NCBI GenBank assembly: GCA_028695735.1
Contig: JAQVIJ010000001.1
Span: 646,447-710,446 of the forward strand
Direction: 5' to 3'
Source: Deltaproteobacteria bacterium
GTDB taxonomy: Bacteria; Desulfobacterota; Dissulfuribacteria; Dissulfuribacterales; DYLC01
Length of the DNA stretch: 64,000 nucleotides
This document shows, one piece after another, positions 42,680 through 51,338 of this stretch. A program made the translations under genes and the position numbers. Positions within the stretch are counted from its first letter, which is position 1. Each line of letters begins with the position of its first letter. The notes beneath the pieces were generated by a model. That model was not told the origin of the DNA, ran no database searches, and was given only the letters and a program-made list of their open reading frames with translations.

Positions 42680-43087
42680 CTAAAATTCCAGCCGCCCTGC
42701 CTCTTCTTGAAGGAATTGTTGAAACCTGGCATAAAGTCTCCAGAAGGCCTGAACAGCCAACTCACCTGCGTCCGTTAAGCGGGCGCCTCCGCCACCCTTG
42801 CCGCCTGTTGCAGTCTCCACTAACGGCATCCTTGCCTGCTTGTTTATGGAATCCACCAGGTCCCAGGCGTGTCGGTATGACATGCCCATGGAGCGTGCCG
42901 CCTCTGAGATGGAGCCGTATAATTTGATACGCTCCAGCAGTATTACCCGGCCATAACCGAGAAATGTCCCCGAAGGCCCTTCCAGCCAGAACCTTCCCTT
43001 TAGGGTATATAGGCCGTTGGAAATGGCGGCATCGGCCTCTGTTGAGTCCTTTTGTTCAAGAGTAAATTTGGGCTTTGACTGTTTCAT
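42680..43087 (-). CDS. ModE-type transcription regulator, DNA-binding domain only
   Basis: A 135-aa protein matching the N-terminal winged-helix domain of ModE: LLERIKLYGSISEAARSMGMSYRHAWDLVDSINK, then GGKGGGGARLTDAGE. It lacks the C-terminal MOP domains that bind molybdate in E. coli ModE, so it may sense metal through another protein or act constitutively. It is convergent with modC, and a ModE-like site lies 3 bases upstream of its own start, suggesting autoregulation. Confidence 0.88.
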   Translation of the reverse strand: MKQSKPKFTLEQKDSTEADAAISNGLYTLKGRFWLEGPSGTFLGYGRVILLERIKLYGSISEAARSMGMSYRHAWDLVDSINKQARMPLVETATGGKGGGGARLTDAGELAVQAFWRLYARFQQFLQEEAGRLEF

Positions 43088-43089
43088 AT

Positions 43090-43113
43090 CGTTATATAAA
43101 AACAGATATAGTG
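43090..43113 (-). promoter_or_regulatory. Imperfect ModE-type operator upstream of the modE-like gene
   Basis: CGTTAT-N12-ATAGTG, the same architecture as the site at 38215, with two mismatches in the right half-site. It sits just before the modE-like start (43087) and may also affect the antiporter gene at 43197. Confidence 0.55.
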
Positions 43114-43196
43114 AAAATCAAGGGGATATTGCATTTCCTTACAAGGCATAGGACAATATTGAAAAGGATTTTAACTTTTTGAAGGGATGAACAATC

Positions 43197-44408
43197 TTGG
43201 ATGTCTCAACATTTTTTCTAAAGCTTTTGATATTATTGCTCTCGGCCAAGTTCTTTGCTGAGATATTTGCCCGTCTGAAACTCCCTTCTGTGTTGGGCGA
43301 GGTGATAGCAGGCGTGATACTGGGCCCCAGTCTTTTAGATGTGGTGAGGCCTGATGCCGTGTTTCATCTCTTGGCGGAGATAGGTATCTTATTGCTTTTA
43401 TTTGAAGTAGGTCTGGAAACAGACATAGGGCAGTTGACCAAGGTAGGCGTGCAATCTACTTTGGTAGCCGTTACTGGTGTGATTTTACCTGCCTTTTTGG
43501 GATACTATTTTGCCCATCATATCTTGGGGCTTCCGTTTATAGCCGCCCTGTTCATAGGTGGCACATTGGTCGCGACCAGTATAGGCATTACTGTGCGGGT
43601 GCTGGCGGACCTCAGGCGGCAGAGGACAAAGACAGCACAAGTGGTCTTGGGGGCGGCGGTTATAGATGATGTGGTGGGGGTTGTGATCCTGGCCTTGCTC
43701 TATGACTTTGTCTCCACAGGCGAGGTAAGTATTCTTAAGACCTTGAAGGTCCTGATGTTTATCAGCCTTTTTATGGTGCTTGCGCCAGTGGTGGCCCGTT
43801 TTTTGTCCCTGTTCATTGGTAAATTGTCGGACACCAATAAAACCAAGGGGATGCTTCCAACCCTGATCATCTCCTTGATCCTGGGTATGGCGGTACTCTC
43901 CCATGAAGTGGGTGCGCCTGAGATATTGGGTTCTTTTGCCGCAGGCATCGCATTGGCCAGACGCTTCTTTCTGCCTTTGGCTGCGGGGCTGGAGCACTAT
44001 AGCCATGGTTTGGCGGAGAAAATAGAGGTGGAGATGAAGTCCATCATAGACCTATTTGTGCCCATATTTTTTGTAGTGGTGGGCGCATCCATGGACCTGC
44101 GAGTGATAGACTTTGGCTCTCAAGACTTTTGGATGGCGGCTTTGGGGTTAAGCTGTGTGGCTATAGCAGCCAAGATGGCAAGTGGTGTCTGGGTGAAAGG
44201 TGGCTGGAATAAAAAATTGGCTACTGGTGTGGCCATGGTGCCCAGAGGGGAGGTGGGATTGATCTTTGCTGAAGTTGGGAAAAAGGCAGGGGTGTTAAAT
44301 GAGGTCATGTACGCAGTGGTGGTCTTTGTAGTGGCTGTCACCACCCTTGTAGCGCCGTTGGCCTTGCGTATCATCTTGAGGAGAGAGGATGGAGATAGCA
44401 CTACTTAG
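43197..44408 (+). CDS. CPA2-type cation:proton antiporter, integral membrane domain only
   Basis: A 403-aa protein with about 12 helices. LPSVLGEVIAGVILGPSLL near residue 30, then AEIGILLLLFEVGLETD and the double-Asp VIDDVVGVVIL, are marks of the KefB/NapA-type exchanger fold, where the Asp pair carries the cation. There is no C-terminal RCK domain, unlike the next gene. The start codon is TTG at 43197 with GAAGGGA upstream. The end overlaps the next antiporter gene by 20 bases, so both are co-translated. Confidence 0.85.
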   Translation: MDVSTFFLKLLILLLSAKFFAEIFARLKLPSVLGEVIAGVILGPSLLDVVRPDAVFHLLAEIGILLLLFEVGLETDIGQLTKVGVQSTLVAVTGVILPAFLGYYFAHHILGLPFIAALFIGGTLVATSIGITVRVLADLRRQRTKTAQVVLGAAVIDDVVGVVILALLYDFVSTGEVSILKTLKVLMFISLFMVLAPVVARFLSLFIGKLSDTNKTKGMLPTLIISLILGMAVLSHEVGAPEILGSFAAGIALARRFFLPLAAGLEHYSHGLAEKIEVEMKSIIDLFVPIFFVVVGASMDLRVIDFGSQDFWMAALGLSCVAIAAKMASGVWVKGGWNKKLATGVAMVPRGEVGLIFAEVGKKAGVLNEVMYAVVVFVVAVTTLVAPLALRIILRREDGDSTT

Positions 44409-46398
44409 ACCTCTGGTCATCATCTTCGGCATCTCAGCAGTAGTGGTGTTTTTATTGGGCAGGCTGAGAATGCCTTCGATTATCGGTTTTATTCTGGCAG
44501 GCTTTATCGCGGGGCCGTTCGGACTCAACCTCATCACCGATATTCATGCAATAGAGATATTTGCCGAGATCGGCATCATCTTGCTCATGTTTACCTTGGG
44601 GCTGGAGTTTTCCATCTCAGAGCTCCTGGCCATGAAAAGAGAGGTCTTTGGTGCGGGTTTTCTGCAGGTGGGGCTTACCATACTTGCCACCTTGTTGTTC
44701 GGCCTTTTATTTCATTATCAGGTCAATGAGGCCGTCTTTTACGGCTTTTTGTTGGCCATGAGCAGCACTGCCATCGCCTTAAAGCTTCTTATGGAGCGGT
44801 CGGAGGCCAGCAGTCCACATGGCCGTTATGTGGTGGGCATATTGCTGTTTCAAGATATTGCCGTTGTGCCTTTGATGCTAATCATTCCCATGCTTAGTCA
44901 AGGAGACAGTCAGGTTATAAATCTCTTGACTACAATTTTTAAAGCCTTTGGGTTGTTAGGGCTTATATTTATCGCAGCTCGATGGATAATTCCTCTTTTA
45001 TTGCGGGAAATTGTTAAGATTAGAAGTAGAGAGCTGTTTATAATTATCATTTTACTGCTTTGTATCAGTACTGCACTTTTTACATCATCTATAGGTCTTT
45101 CTTTGGCATTAGGTTCATTTTTAGCAGGTATTATTATTTCTGAATCTGAGTATTCTGCACAGGCGATTTCAGATATTTTACCTTTTAAGGAAAGTTTTAT
45201 TGCTTTATTTTTTATTTCTATCGGTATGTTAATTGATTTTCATTTTTTAATGAATCACTTGGCATTGATGTCTCTTGTTATTATTGTGATTATAATCATA
45301 AAAGCAATAGTTGTATTTTTTACAACCATTCTTTTATCAAGTCATATTACAGTAGCTATCAAATCTATGTTATATCTATTTCAAATCGGTGAGTTTTCTT
45401 TTGTATTGGCTACTGCTGGTAGAAAATTTCAAATTATATCTGATGATACATATCAAATCTTTCTCATGAGTGCCATTGCAACCATGCTTATGACACCTGT
45501 GTTGGTCAGATTTTCTGAACAATTAAGTCATGGTTTGATTAGATTGTGTCCCAAGCTCAGCACAAAATTTATCAACAAAAAGGCCATGCTTGATGATAAA
45601 AATAATGGCTTTATGCTTAATGAACATGTGATAATTATTGGTTTTGGCATAAATGGTATGAATTTAGCAAAAACATTAAAGGATTCATCCATTCCATATT
45701 GTGTATTAGAAATGAATCCTAAAACAGTAGAAAAATATAAAAAACTGAATGAACCGATTTATTATGGTGATGGAACAAGTATAGAGATATTACATAAACT
45801 TGGAATAAAAAAAGCAAAAATGCTGGTAATAGTTATATCGGATCCAGCAGCAATCCGTAGGATAGTGCAAATCGCAAGACATGAAAATCCTAATATATAT
45901 ATTTTGGTTAGAACACGTTATTTAGCAGAAGTAGATGATTTGATTAAATTGGGTGCAAATGAAGTAATACCAGAAGAATTTGAGACATCAATAGAAATTT
46001 TTGCAAGAGTATTAACTCATTATAATGTGCCACGTAATCTAATAATTAAATATGTTGATAATATAAGACAAAATAATTATGGCATGTTGCGTAATAAAAA
46101 TCAAACTTTACTGCCATTGGGTCAAAGGAAAGATTTTTTAAAATCAATAGATACTGAAATTTATATAATAACAGAAAAATCAATTGCTAAAAATAAGAGT
46201 ATCAGAGAATTAGAATTACGCAAGCAAACTGGCGTAACAATAATTGCAATACAACGAGATCAAGATATTATACAAAATCCAAATCCTGATTATGTATTAC
46301 AACTCGGCGATGTGCTTCTGTTGATCGGAAGTAAGGAGCATGTCTGTAATGCAATGAGTTATTTAGAAGGCGAGGAGTGCCCACTGGGCGGCCTTTAG
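44389..46398 (+). CDS. Kef-type K+/H+ antiporter with RCK (TrkA-N and TrkA-C) domains
   Basis: A 669-aa protein. Residues about 1-385 form the exchanger domain (MPSIIGFILAGFIAGPFGLN, then FQDIAVVPLMLI with the conserved acidic residue). Residues about 415-535 are a TrkA-N Rossmann domain (VIIIGFGINGMNLAKTL, then YYGDGTSIEILHKLGI), and a TrkA-C domain closes the protein (QLGDVLLLIGSKEHV). Base composition changes sharply inside the gene: about the first 500 bases match the neighbours, and from roughly 44900 to 46380 the DNA is strongly AT-rich. It looks like a mosaic of two sources. Confidence 0.88.
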   Translation: MEIALLRPLVIIFGISAVVVFLLGRLRMPSIIGFILAGFIAGPFGLNLITDIHAIEIFAEIGIILLMFTLGLEFSISELLAMKREVFGAGFLQVGLTILATLLFGLLFHYQVNEAVFYGFLLAMSSTAIALKLLMERSEASSPHGRYVVGILLFQDIAVVPLMLIIPMLSQGDSQVINLLTTIFKAFGLLGLIFIAARWIIPLLLREIVKIRSRELFIIIILLLCISTALFTSSIGLSLALGSFLAGIIISESEYSAQAISDILPFKESFIALFFISIGMLIDFHFLMNHLALMSLVIIVIIIIKAIVVFFTTILLSSHITVAIKSMLYLFQIGEFSFVLATAGRKFQIISDDTYQIFLMSAIATMLMTPVLVRFSEQLSHGLIRLCPKLSTKFINKKAMLDDKNNGFMLNEHVIIIGFGINGMNLAKTLKDSSIPYCVLEMNPKTVEKYKKLNEPIYYGDGTSIEILHKLGIKKAKMLVIVISDPAAIRRIVQIARHENPNIYILVRTRYLAEVDDLIKLGANEVIPEEFETSIEIFARVLTHYNVPRNLIIKYVDNIRQNNYGMLRNKNQTLLPLGQRKDFLKSIDTEIYIITEKSIAKNKSIRELELRKQTGVTIIAIQRDQDIIQNPNPDYVLQLGDVLLLIGSKEHVCNAMSYLEGEECPLGGL

Positions 46399-46610
46399 CC
46401 ATAGAAATAACCAATTGGGAAGGGGCATTTAGCTGGCCTGTTGGGAAGGGGTTGTTGGAGCTGGCAGCCGAGGCCAATGTACTTTATTCAGGTTTTGCAG
46501 CAGCCGCTGTGTCAGGTCTTGCCAATGCCGGCTATGAGGTAGCCCTGACCTCTGAAGCCCAGGCCTCTCTCACCATGCTTCAGGCCCAAATGAATGCCCA
46601 AGGCCACTGA
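46377..46610 (+). CDS. Short ORF of unknown function
   Basis: A 77-aa reading frame that overlaps the end of the antiporter gene by 22 bases and ends 31 bases before a terminator. It is Ala-rich (ANVLYSGFAAAAVSG) with no recognisable domain, signal or membrane helix. It could be a small coupled gene or a remnant. No ribosome site is convincing. Confidence 0.3.
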   Translation: MPTGRPLAIEITNWEGAFSWPVGKGLLELAAEANVLYSGFAAAAVSGLANAGYEVALTSEAQASLTMLQAQMNAQGH

Positions 46611-46641
46611 TCTCCTCAAAAAAACTGAAATACGGAAATAA

Positions 46642-46673
46642 AAAGGGGCCGGTGGAGGAGTGCCGGCCCCTTT
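46642..46673. terminator. Bidirectional terminator between convergent genes
   Basis: Stem AAAGGGGCCGG/CCGGCCCCTTT with a 10-base loop, with A residues on the left and T residues on the right. It separates the antiporter operon (+) from the decaheme cytochrome gene (minus). Confidence 0.88.
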
Positions 46674-46717
46674 GTTTTGCGGCTGTTTAACGGTCAGCCA
46701 ACGGTTAGGGTGGGGTG

Positions 46718-48316
46718 TTACATTTTAAGTCCGCGTTCCGGCCTGGAGAAGTTATGGCACTTGGAACAGTCGTATTTTTTGGATGCCACGTGTTTGCTGT
46801 GCAGGCTGGTATAGCTAATCTTGGTTGGGTCTTTGTAACCATGGCACTGTGAGCACACGGTTCTCGAATCAGCCTTCAGCACATAGCCCATGGATTTGAG
46901 ATTCATCTGAGTGGCCGAGCTGGTATGGCAGGCAGAGCACTGCAATGCGTAGCTCTTTGGCGGTACTTCATGAGTGATGAGCTGCCATGTCTCTGTTTTG
47001 ACCGCTCTATACTGGTCTGCAGTGCTGTAGCCCATGTTTATCAGGCCCTGCAGTGTGGCATCCGTGTATTTGCCTGTGCTGAAATAGACATTGGTAGCCA
47101 GGGCAATCAGTGTCCCCCGTGTGACATCATAAGGCGCCTCTGCTGTCTTGTATTTGAATGGATAGAGCTTGCTGTTGGCGTCGTTGATGGCACCTATTGG
47201 ATAGGATGTGGGATAGTTGCCAGTGGCAGGGTTCATGGTTGCTACATCATAAAGGCTGTAGCCCCAACTATAGCCGTTCCAGAATCTATAGACCGGTTTT
47301 ACATTATTGGCCTTGGTGATGGTGGGTTCCCATCTGTTGAGGGTGGCATTCCACTCAGGGGTCACCCATGTCCTATAGATCTCTGTGGCCTCGGTGGCCG
47401 TTGTATCGGCTGCATTTTTGGCAAAGACCGGAATATGGCAGGTCTGACATGCCACACGGCTTACGTGATGAGAGATATCGGTGGAGGAGTGCCCTGTGGT
47501 CAGGCTGGCTTTGCTGCTGTGACAGTTGGTGCAGGTCACCTTCACATCCAGATCTGTTTCCCTCAGATCAGACCCTCTTCCTGCGATTCTGTGGTTTTTG
47601 GTGGTGTGACACTGCTGGCAGGTGAGGTTTTTGCCGCTGGTGGACATGTGATAATCGAATACCTTATCTGTTGTATTGGCGTGAGCCACTGCCATATCCC
47701 CTCTTTTGTAGTTATCACCGCCGCCGCCTTTGGCGTGACACTGAATGCAGTTGGCCCTTACAGGCTTGTGTACCGTCTGAACGGCCTGGTCCATGGTAAT
47801 GGTCATATTGGCGGTATCAGGCACGAATACGCCGTTTACCTTCACCCTTTTGTAATCTTTCTGATGACAGATGAGACAGTCGATGTTTTGAAGGTCGGTC
47901 TGCGTGGGGTTGGTCGTTGGATTGGGTTGTGCGCCGAGACCTACGTGACAGGCCCCGCATCCATTCCAGTTACCCATGATGTTGATGCAGTAGCTGTTCA
48001 TAGCGGTCTTGAGTTTGCCCTGTTGCGCCGCTCCGTTTACCATATAAGGGGCTGCTCCCTGCCATTGATAATGGGCTGAGGCATGTACTTCCTTGGCCTT
48101 GTCTGTATGACAGGCCAGGCATGTGCCAGGACCCTGCCAAGTCAGATTGGCATGGGGACTTGATGAAGTGGAAGTTGTGCTGGTAGTGGTACTGGACGAA
48201 GTTTCGGGTTCTGTTTTTACGATTTTCGAGTAATGGGAATCAGCCTGCGCCATCACAGATGTGAGACACAGGGTGCCCACAGCCACACCTACGACAAACA
48301 ATTTGTAGTTAAACAT
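46718..48316 (-). CDS. OTR-like multiheme c-type cytochrome with ten heme motifs
   Basis: A 532-aa exported cytochrome. The signal peptide ends near VMAQA, followed by a Ser/Thr-rich linker (about residues 38-53). Ten CXXCH motifs are present: CLACH, CGACH, CLICH, CIQCH, CQQCH, CTNCH, CQTCH, CSACH, CSQCH, CSKCH. The segments HASAHYQWQG, IDCLICH, GGGGDNYKRGDM, KNHRIAGRG and RVACQTCHIPVFAK, and the following aromatic-rich region, resemble the octaheme tetrathionate reductase family, with two motifs more than the eight of OTR. Family members can reduce tetrathionate, nitrite or hydroxylamine; the substrate here is open. AGGAGA precedes the ATG. It is divergent from a sigma-54 activator. Confidence 0.85.
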   Translation of the reverse strand: MFNYKLFVVGVAVGTLCLTSVMAQADSHYSKIVKTEPETSSSTTTSTTSTSSSPHANLTWQGPGTCLACHTDKAKEVHASAHYQWQGAAPYMVNGAAQQGKLKTAMNSYCINIMGNWNGCGACHVGLGAQPNPTTNPTQTDLQNIDCLICHQKDYKRVKVNGVFVPDTANMTITMDQAVQTVHKPVRANCIQCHAKGGGGDNYKRGDMAVAHANTTDKVFDYHMSTSGKNLTCQQCHTTKNHRIAGRGSDLRETDLDVKVTCTNCHSSKASLTTGHSSTDISHHVSRVACQTCHIPVFAKNAADTTATEATEIYRTWVTPEWNATLNRWEPTITKANNVKPVYRFWNGYSWGYSLYDVATMNPATGNYPTSYPIGAINDANSKLYPFKYKTAEAPYDVTRGTLIALATNVYFSTGKYTDATLQGLINMGYSTADQYRAVKTETWQLITHEVPPKSYALQCSACHTSSATQMNLKSMGYVLKADSRTVCSQCHGYKDPTKISYTSLHSKHVASKKYDCSKCHNFSRPERGLKM

Positions 48317-48653
48317 AACAATCTCCTTGAAAGTTAAGATAATTGTAATAAAATTCTTTGGAAAGGGGTTGCAAAAACAATAATGTTTCTTTTTATGATG
48401 GCATATTTTTCTCCTCCTTCTTGCTTGTATTCTTACTTGAATATGGTGCTTATAGTTTAAGCAACATACATGCCCATTTTATTTGAACAGAGCGTGTTCA
48501 TCGTTATGACGCAGGTATGAAATGAAAATTTGAGACAGGATCATGGTGCCAATAAAATCAATAAGTTGTATTTAATTTAGTTTTTTTTGAGTAAAGATCG
48601 ACAGGCTGAAGAAAAAAAGTGTTAAGAGCAGCGTTAAGAGGAGGCGTTAACCC
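48317..48653. other. Intergenic region between the divergent cytochrome and regulator genes
   Basis: About 340 bases, AT-rich in the middle. The last 40 bases before the regulator contain four GTTAA elements (starting 48621, 48633, 48646, 48656), three before the start codon and the last just after it. I looked for a -24/-12 promoter (TGGCAC-N5-TTGC) in both directions and did not find a convincing one. Confidence 0.5.
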
Positions 48654-50039
48654 GTGTTAACAGTGTTCAAAAATCAACAGCTTCTAAAGACATTTTTTTC
48701 TGATTTGAACGAGGGTGTCATGATAGTGGATGCAGAAGGCATCATTTTGTTTTTCAACAAGGCAGCCGAAAAGATCACCGGTTATTCTTCCGCAGAAGTT
48801 TTGGGAAAGGATTGTTCCCTGCTGGATTCTGATACATGCATCATACATAACGGTGCTATTCAGAAAAGATGTCCCATATTGATAGGCAGGGATATCATAA
48901 GAAAAAATTGCCATATGAAGCGCAAGGATGGCACAAAAATTCATGTATTGAAAAGTGTAACACCCATCAAGGATCTAAATGGGAATATTATAGGCGGTAT
49001 AGAATTGATGGTGGATATGACATCTCTCAAGAGATGGCCGCAAAATAATATGTCAGAACAGCCTGTTTCATTGTCTGATGGCTTCATGGGCATGATAGGC
49101 AGAAGTCCCATTATGTTAACGCGTTATAAGCAGATCAAGATGGCGGCATCATCCGATGCATCGGTTATTATCTGCGGTGAGACAGGGACGGGCAAGGAGC
49201 TGATCGCCAATGCCATTCATGCCTTGAGTCACAGAAGGGATGGGCCGTTTGTCAAGGTTAATTGTGCCGCTCTGCCTGAAACCCTGATCGAATCGGAGCT
49301 GTTCGGCCATGTGAGAGGGGCCTTCACAGGTGCAGTCAAGGATAGAAAAGGTAAGTTTGAAGAGGCCGATGGTGGCACATTGTTTTTGGATGAAATAGCA
49401 GAGATGTCAAATTCTATGCAGAGTAAACTGTTGCGGGTATTGCAGGAAAGAGAAATAGTCAGACTTGGCGATAACAAAGTGCGAAAGGTAGATGTAAGGA
49501 TCGTAACAGCTACTAATAGAAATATATGTGCTATGCTTAAACGTGGTGATTTTAGGGAAGATTTGTTCTATAGAATAAATATCTTTCCAATACATTCGCC
49601 AGCACTCAGGGATCATACTGATGATATTCCCATTTTGATAGAACATTTTTTAGGACATATATGTAATTTGAATGCTGTACCTACTAAAGTACTAACAGAT
49701 GAAGTAAGGCAGTTATTGTATAATTATAAATGGCCTGGAAATGTAAGACAACTGATAAATGTATTAGAGTATGCTGTCATAGCTTCTTCTGACGCGGAAC
49801 AAATAGATATATCGCACATGCCGATGCATATTCTTGCAGATAATATATATGGCAATAATAATGACATGCTTAAGATTGCCGATTCAGGCACAAAGACCGC
49901 TGCAAGGCATGAGCTGACCCGTGAGGCCATTTTGGCTGCCTTGCAGGCCAACAACGGCAGCAGAACCGCTGCCAGCCGTACATTGGGTGTAAGCCGTGTA
50001 ACACTTTGGAAGAAGATGAGGGAAATGGATATCGCCTAA
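48654..50039 (+). CDS. Sigma-54-dependent transcription activator with PAS sensor domain
   Basis: A 461-aa NtrC-type regulator. Residues about 8-125 are a PAS domain (GVMIVDAEGIILFFNKAAEKITGYS) with several cysteines (GKDCSLLDSDTC, RCPILIG, KNCHMKR) that might respond to redox state or bind a cofactor. Residues about 145-375 form the AAA+ domain: GETGTGKE (Walker A), GAFTGA (sigma-54 contact), GGTLFLDEIAEM (Walker B). A Fis-type HTH closes the protein (RTAASRTLGVSRVTLWKKM). The start codon is GTG at 48654, with AGAGGAGG upstream. The likely target is the divergent OTR-like cytochrome. Confidence 0.92.
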   Translation: MLTVFKNQQLLKTFFSDLNEGVMIVDAEGIILFFNKAAEKITGYSSAEVLGKDCSLLDSDTCIIHNGAIQKRCPILIGRDIIRKNCHMKRKDGTKIHVLKSVTPIKDLNGNIIGGIELMVDMTSLKRWPQNNMSEQPVSLSDGFMGMIGRSPIMLTRYKQIKMAASSDASVIICGETGTGKELIANAIHALSHRRDGPFVKVNCAALPETLIESELFGHVRGAFTGAVKDRKGKFEEADGGTLFLDEIAEMSNSMQSKLLRVLQEREIVRLGDNKVRKVDVRIVTATNRNICAMLKRGDFREDLFYRINIFPIHSPALRDHTDDIPILIEHFLGHICNLNAVPTKVLTDEVRQLLYNYKWPGNVRQLINVLEYAVIASSDAEQIDISHMPMHILADNIYGNNNDMLKIADSGTKTAARHELTREAILAALQANNGSRTAASRTLGVSRVTLWKKMREMDIA

Positions 50040-50719
50040 TCAGGCCTTCGGTGACTCATGGGCAGGAATGAGGTCAAGGCGAGATGATTTGTGACAGTGA
50101 CATCCGCTTCTCGCAGATGGTGGGGCGCAAGGGTGGTGGTGATGGCCACGCATTCCATGCCAGCGGCCTTTGCCGCCCTTATGCCTGCTGGCGCATTTTC
50201 CACCACAAGGCATTCCCTCGGCTTCAGCCCAAGGGAGGATGCAGCGGCAAGATAGGGGTCTGGATGGGGTTTGCGTCGAGTTACTCTGTCACCGGTGACT
50301 ACATGTGAAAGATACATCAAAATCGTGGCAGGCAGCGTGGACACGACCACCTCCAAATGGGAACTGGTCACCATAGCCAAACAGAGTCCATTTTCGTGCA
50401 GGGTTTTAAGCATTGAAGGCACTGCCTTATATGGAGACACCTGTGCCGCATATTTGGCATGAAAGATGGCTTTCTGTCTTTGAAATATGTGGGCGAAGTC
50501 TTCCTCACTCATGGCGCATCCATGACTGCAGAAGATATCCACGGCAGTACTCGGCTCTATCGCCCCTTCGTGTAGATAGAGCAGTTCCTCGCAGATATCA
50601 CAGCCGAAATCCCTCATGGCCTCTTTCCATGCACTTACATGATACTTCATACTGTCCAATATGACGCCGTCCATGTCGAACAGCACGGCCTTGATTTTTC
50701 CCCTGTCTTTTGAGTTCAT
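50036..50719 (-). CDS. HAD-family phosphatase, beta-phosphoglucomutase-like
   Basis: A 227-aa HAD hydrolase. Motif I is LFDMDGVILDS near residue 14 with the nucleophile Asp and the DxD arrangement, motif II is the SS in MVTSSH, and motifs III/IV are KPHPDPYL and VVENAPAGI. The helical cap sits between motif I and II. The family dephosphorylates or isomerises phosphosugars; the substrate is not deducible. Its stop overlaps that of the convergent regulator by 4 bases. Confidence 0.88.
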   Translation of the reverse strand: MNSKDRGKIKAVLFDMDGVILDSMKYHVSAWKEAMRDFGCDICEELLYLHEGAIEPSTAVDIFCSHGCAMSEEDFAHIFQRQKAIFHAKYAAQVSPYKAVPSMLKTLHENGLCLAMVTSSHLEVVVSTLPATILMYLSHVVTGDRVTRRKPHPDPYLAAASSLGLKPRECLVVENAPAGIRAAKAAGMECVAITTTLAPHHLREADVTVTNHLALTSFLPMSHRRPD

Positions 50720-50810
50720 GTTGTTTTTTTTTAGATTTCGGCTGTAACTGTGTTATATTTATCAATTATGATTATAATACAGCTTGTCTGTTTTATAAAG
50801 GGAATGTCAT

Positions 50811-51335
50811 ATGGAAAATACGGTGCTTAAAGCCATTTATGAACGCAGAAGTGTGAGGCATTTTGCGCCTCAGGCCGTTGAGCCCGAGAAAATATATGAG
50901 GTTCTAAAGGCTGGGGCCTGGGCGCCGTCAGGGCTCAATAACCAGCCTTGGCGTTTTGCCATAGTGATTGACGAAGCCAAGAAAAAGGCTGTTTCAGAGC
51001 TTACACGTTATAAACAGGTAGTGCTTGATGCGCCGGTTCTGTTGCCCGTTTTTATTGATAAAACCGCCATGTATCACGCCACCAAGGACCATCAGTCCAT
51101 GGGCGCCTGCCTTCAAAACATGCTGCTTGCCGCCCACAGCCTTGGCCTGGGCGCTGTGTGGCTGGGCGAGATTTTGAAAAATGCCGAGGCAGTGCGCAAT
51201 ATCCTCGCACTACCTGAGAATCTGGAGCTCATGGCCGTGATCGCCATGGGTTATGCCGCCAAAACCAATCAGACCTCTAATCGTAAGACCTTAAATGAGC
51301 TTATAGCATATAACGACCTACAGAAAGGAGTATAA
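50811..51335 (+). CDS. Nitroreductase-family FMN protein
   Basis: A 174-aa flavoprotein of the nitroreductase fold. The FMN-binding motifs are ERRSVRHF at residues 11-18 and GAWAPSGLNNQPWRF at 44-58; the C-terminal half has GLGAVWLGEIL. Such enzymes use NAD(P)H to reduce nitro-compounds, quinones or other acceptors as dimers. The next gene begins 3 bases after the stop and the one after that is coaBC, so the three may be co-transcribed. Natural substrate unknown. Confidence 0.9.
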   Translation: MENTVLKAIYERRSVRHFAPQAVEPEKIYEVLKAGAWAPSGLNNQPWRFAIVIDEAKKKAVSELTRYKQVVLDAPVLLPVFIDKTAMYHATKDHQSMGACLQNMLLAAHSLGLGAVWLGEILKNAEAVRNILALPENLELMAVIAMGYAAKTNQTSNRKTLNELIAYNDLQKGV

Positions 51336-51338
51336 CCT

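Noticed and set aside
46925-48079. A 384-codon open frame on the + strand inside the decaheme cytochrome gene
   Set aside because: It is the antisense of a gene with ten CXXCH motifs, a signal peptide and a ribosome site; its own translation shows no recognisable domain.
48317-48653. A sigma-54 promoter for the divergent cytochrome
   Set aside because: I searched by eye for TGGCAC-N5-TTGC on both strands and found no good match.
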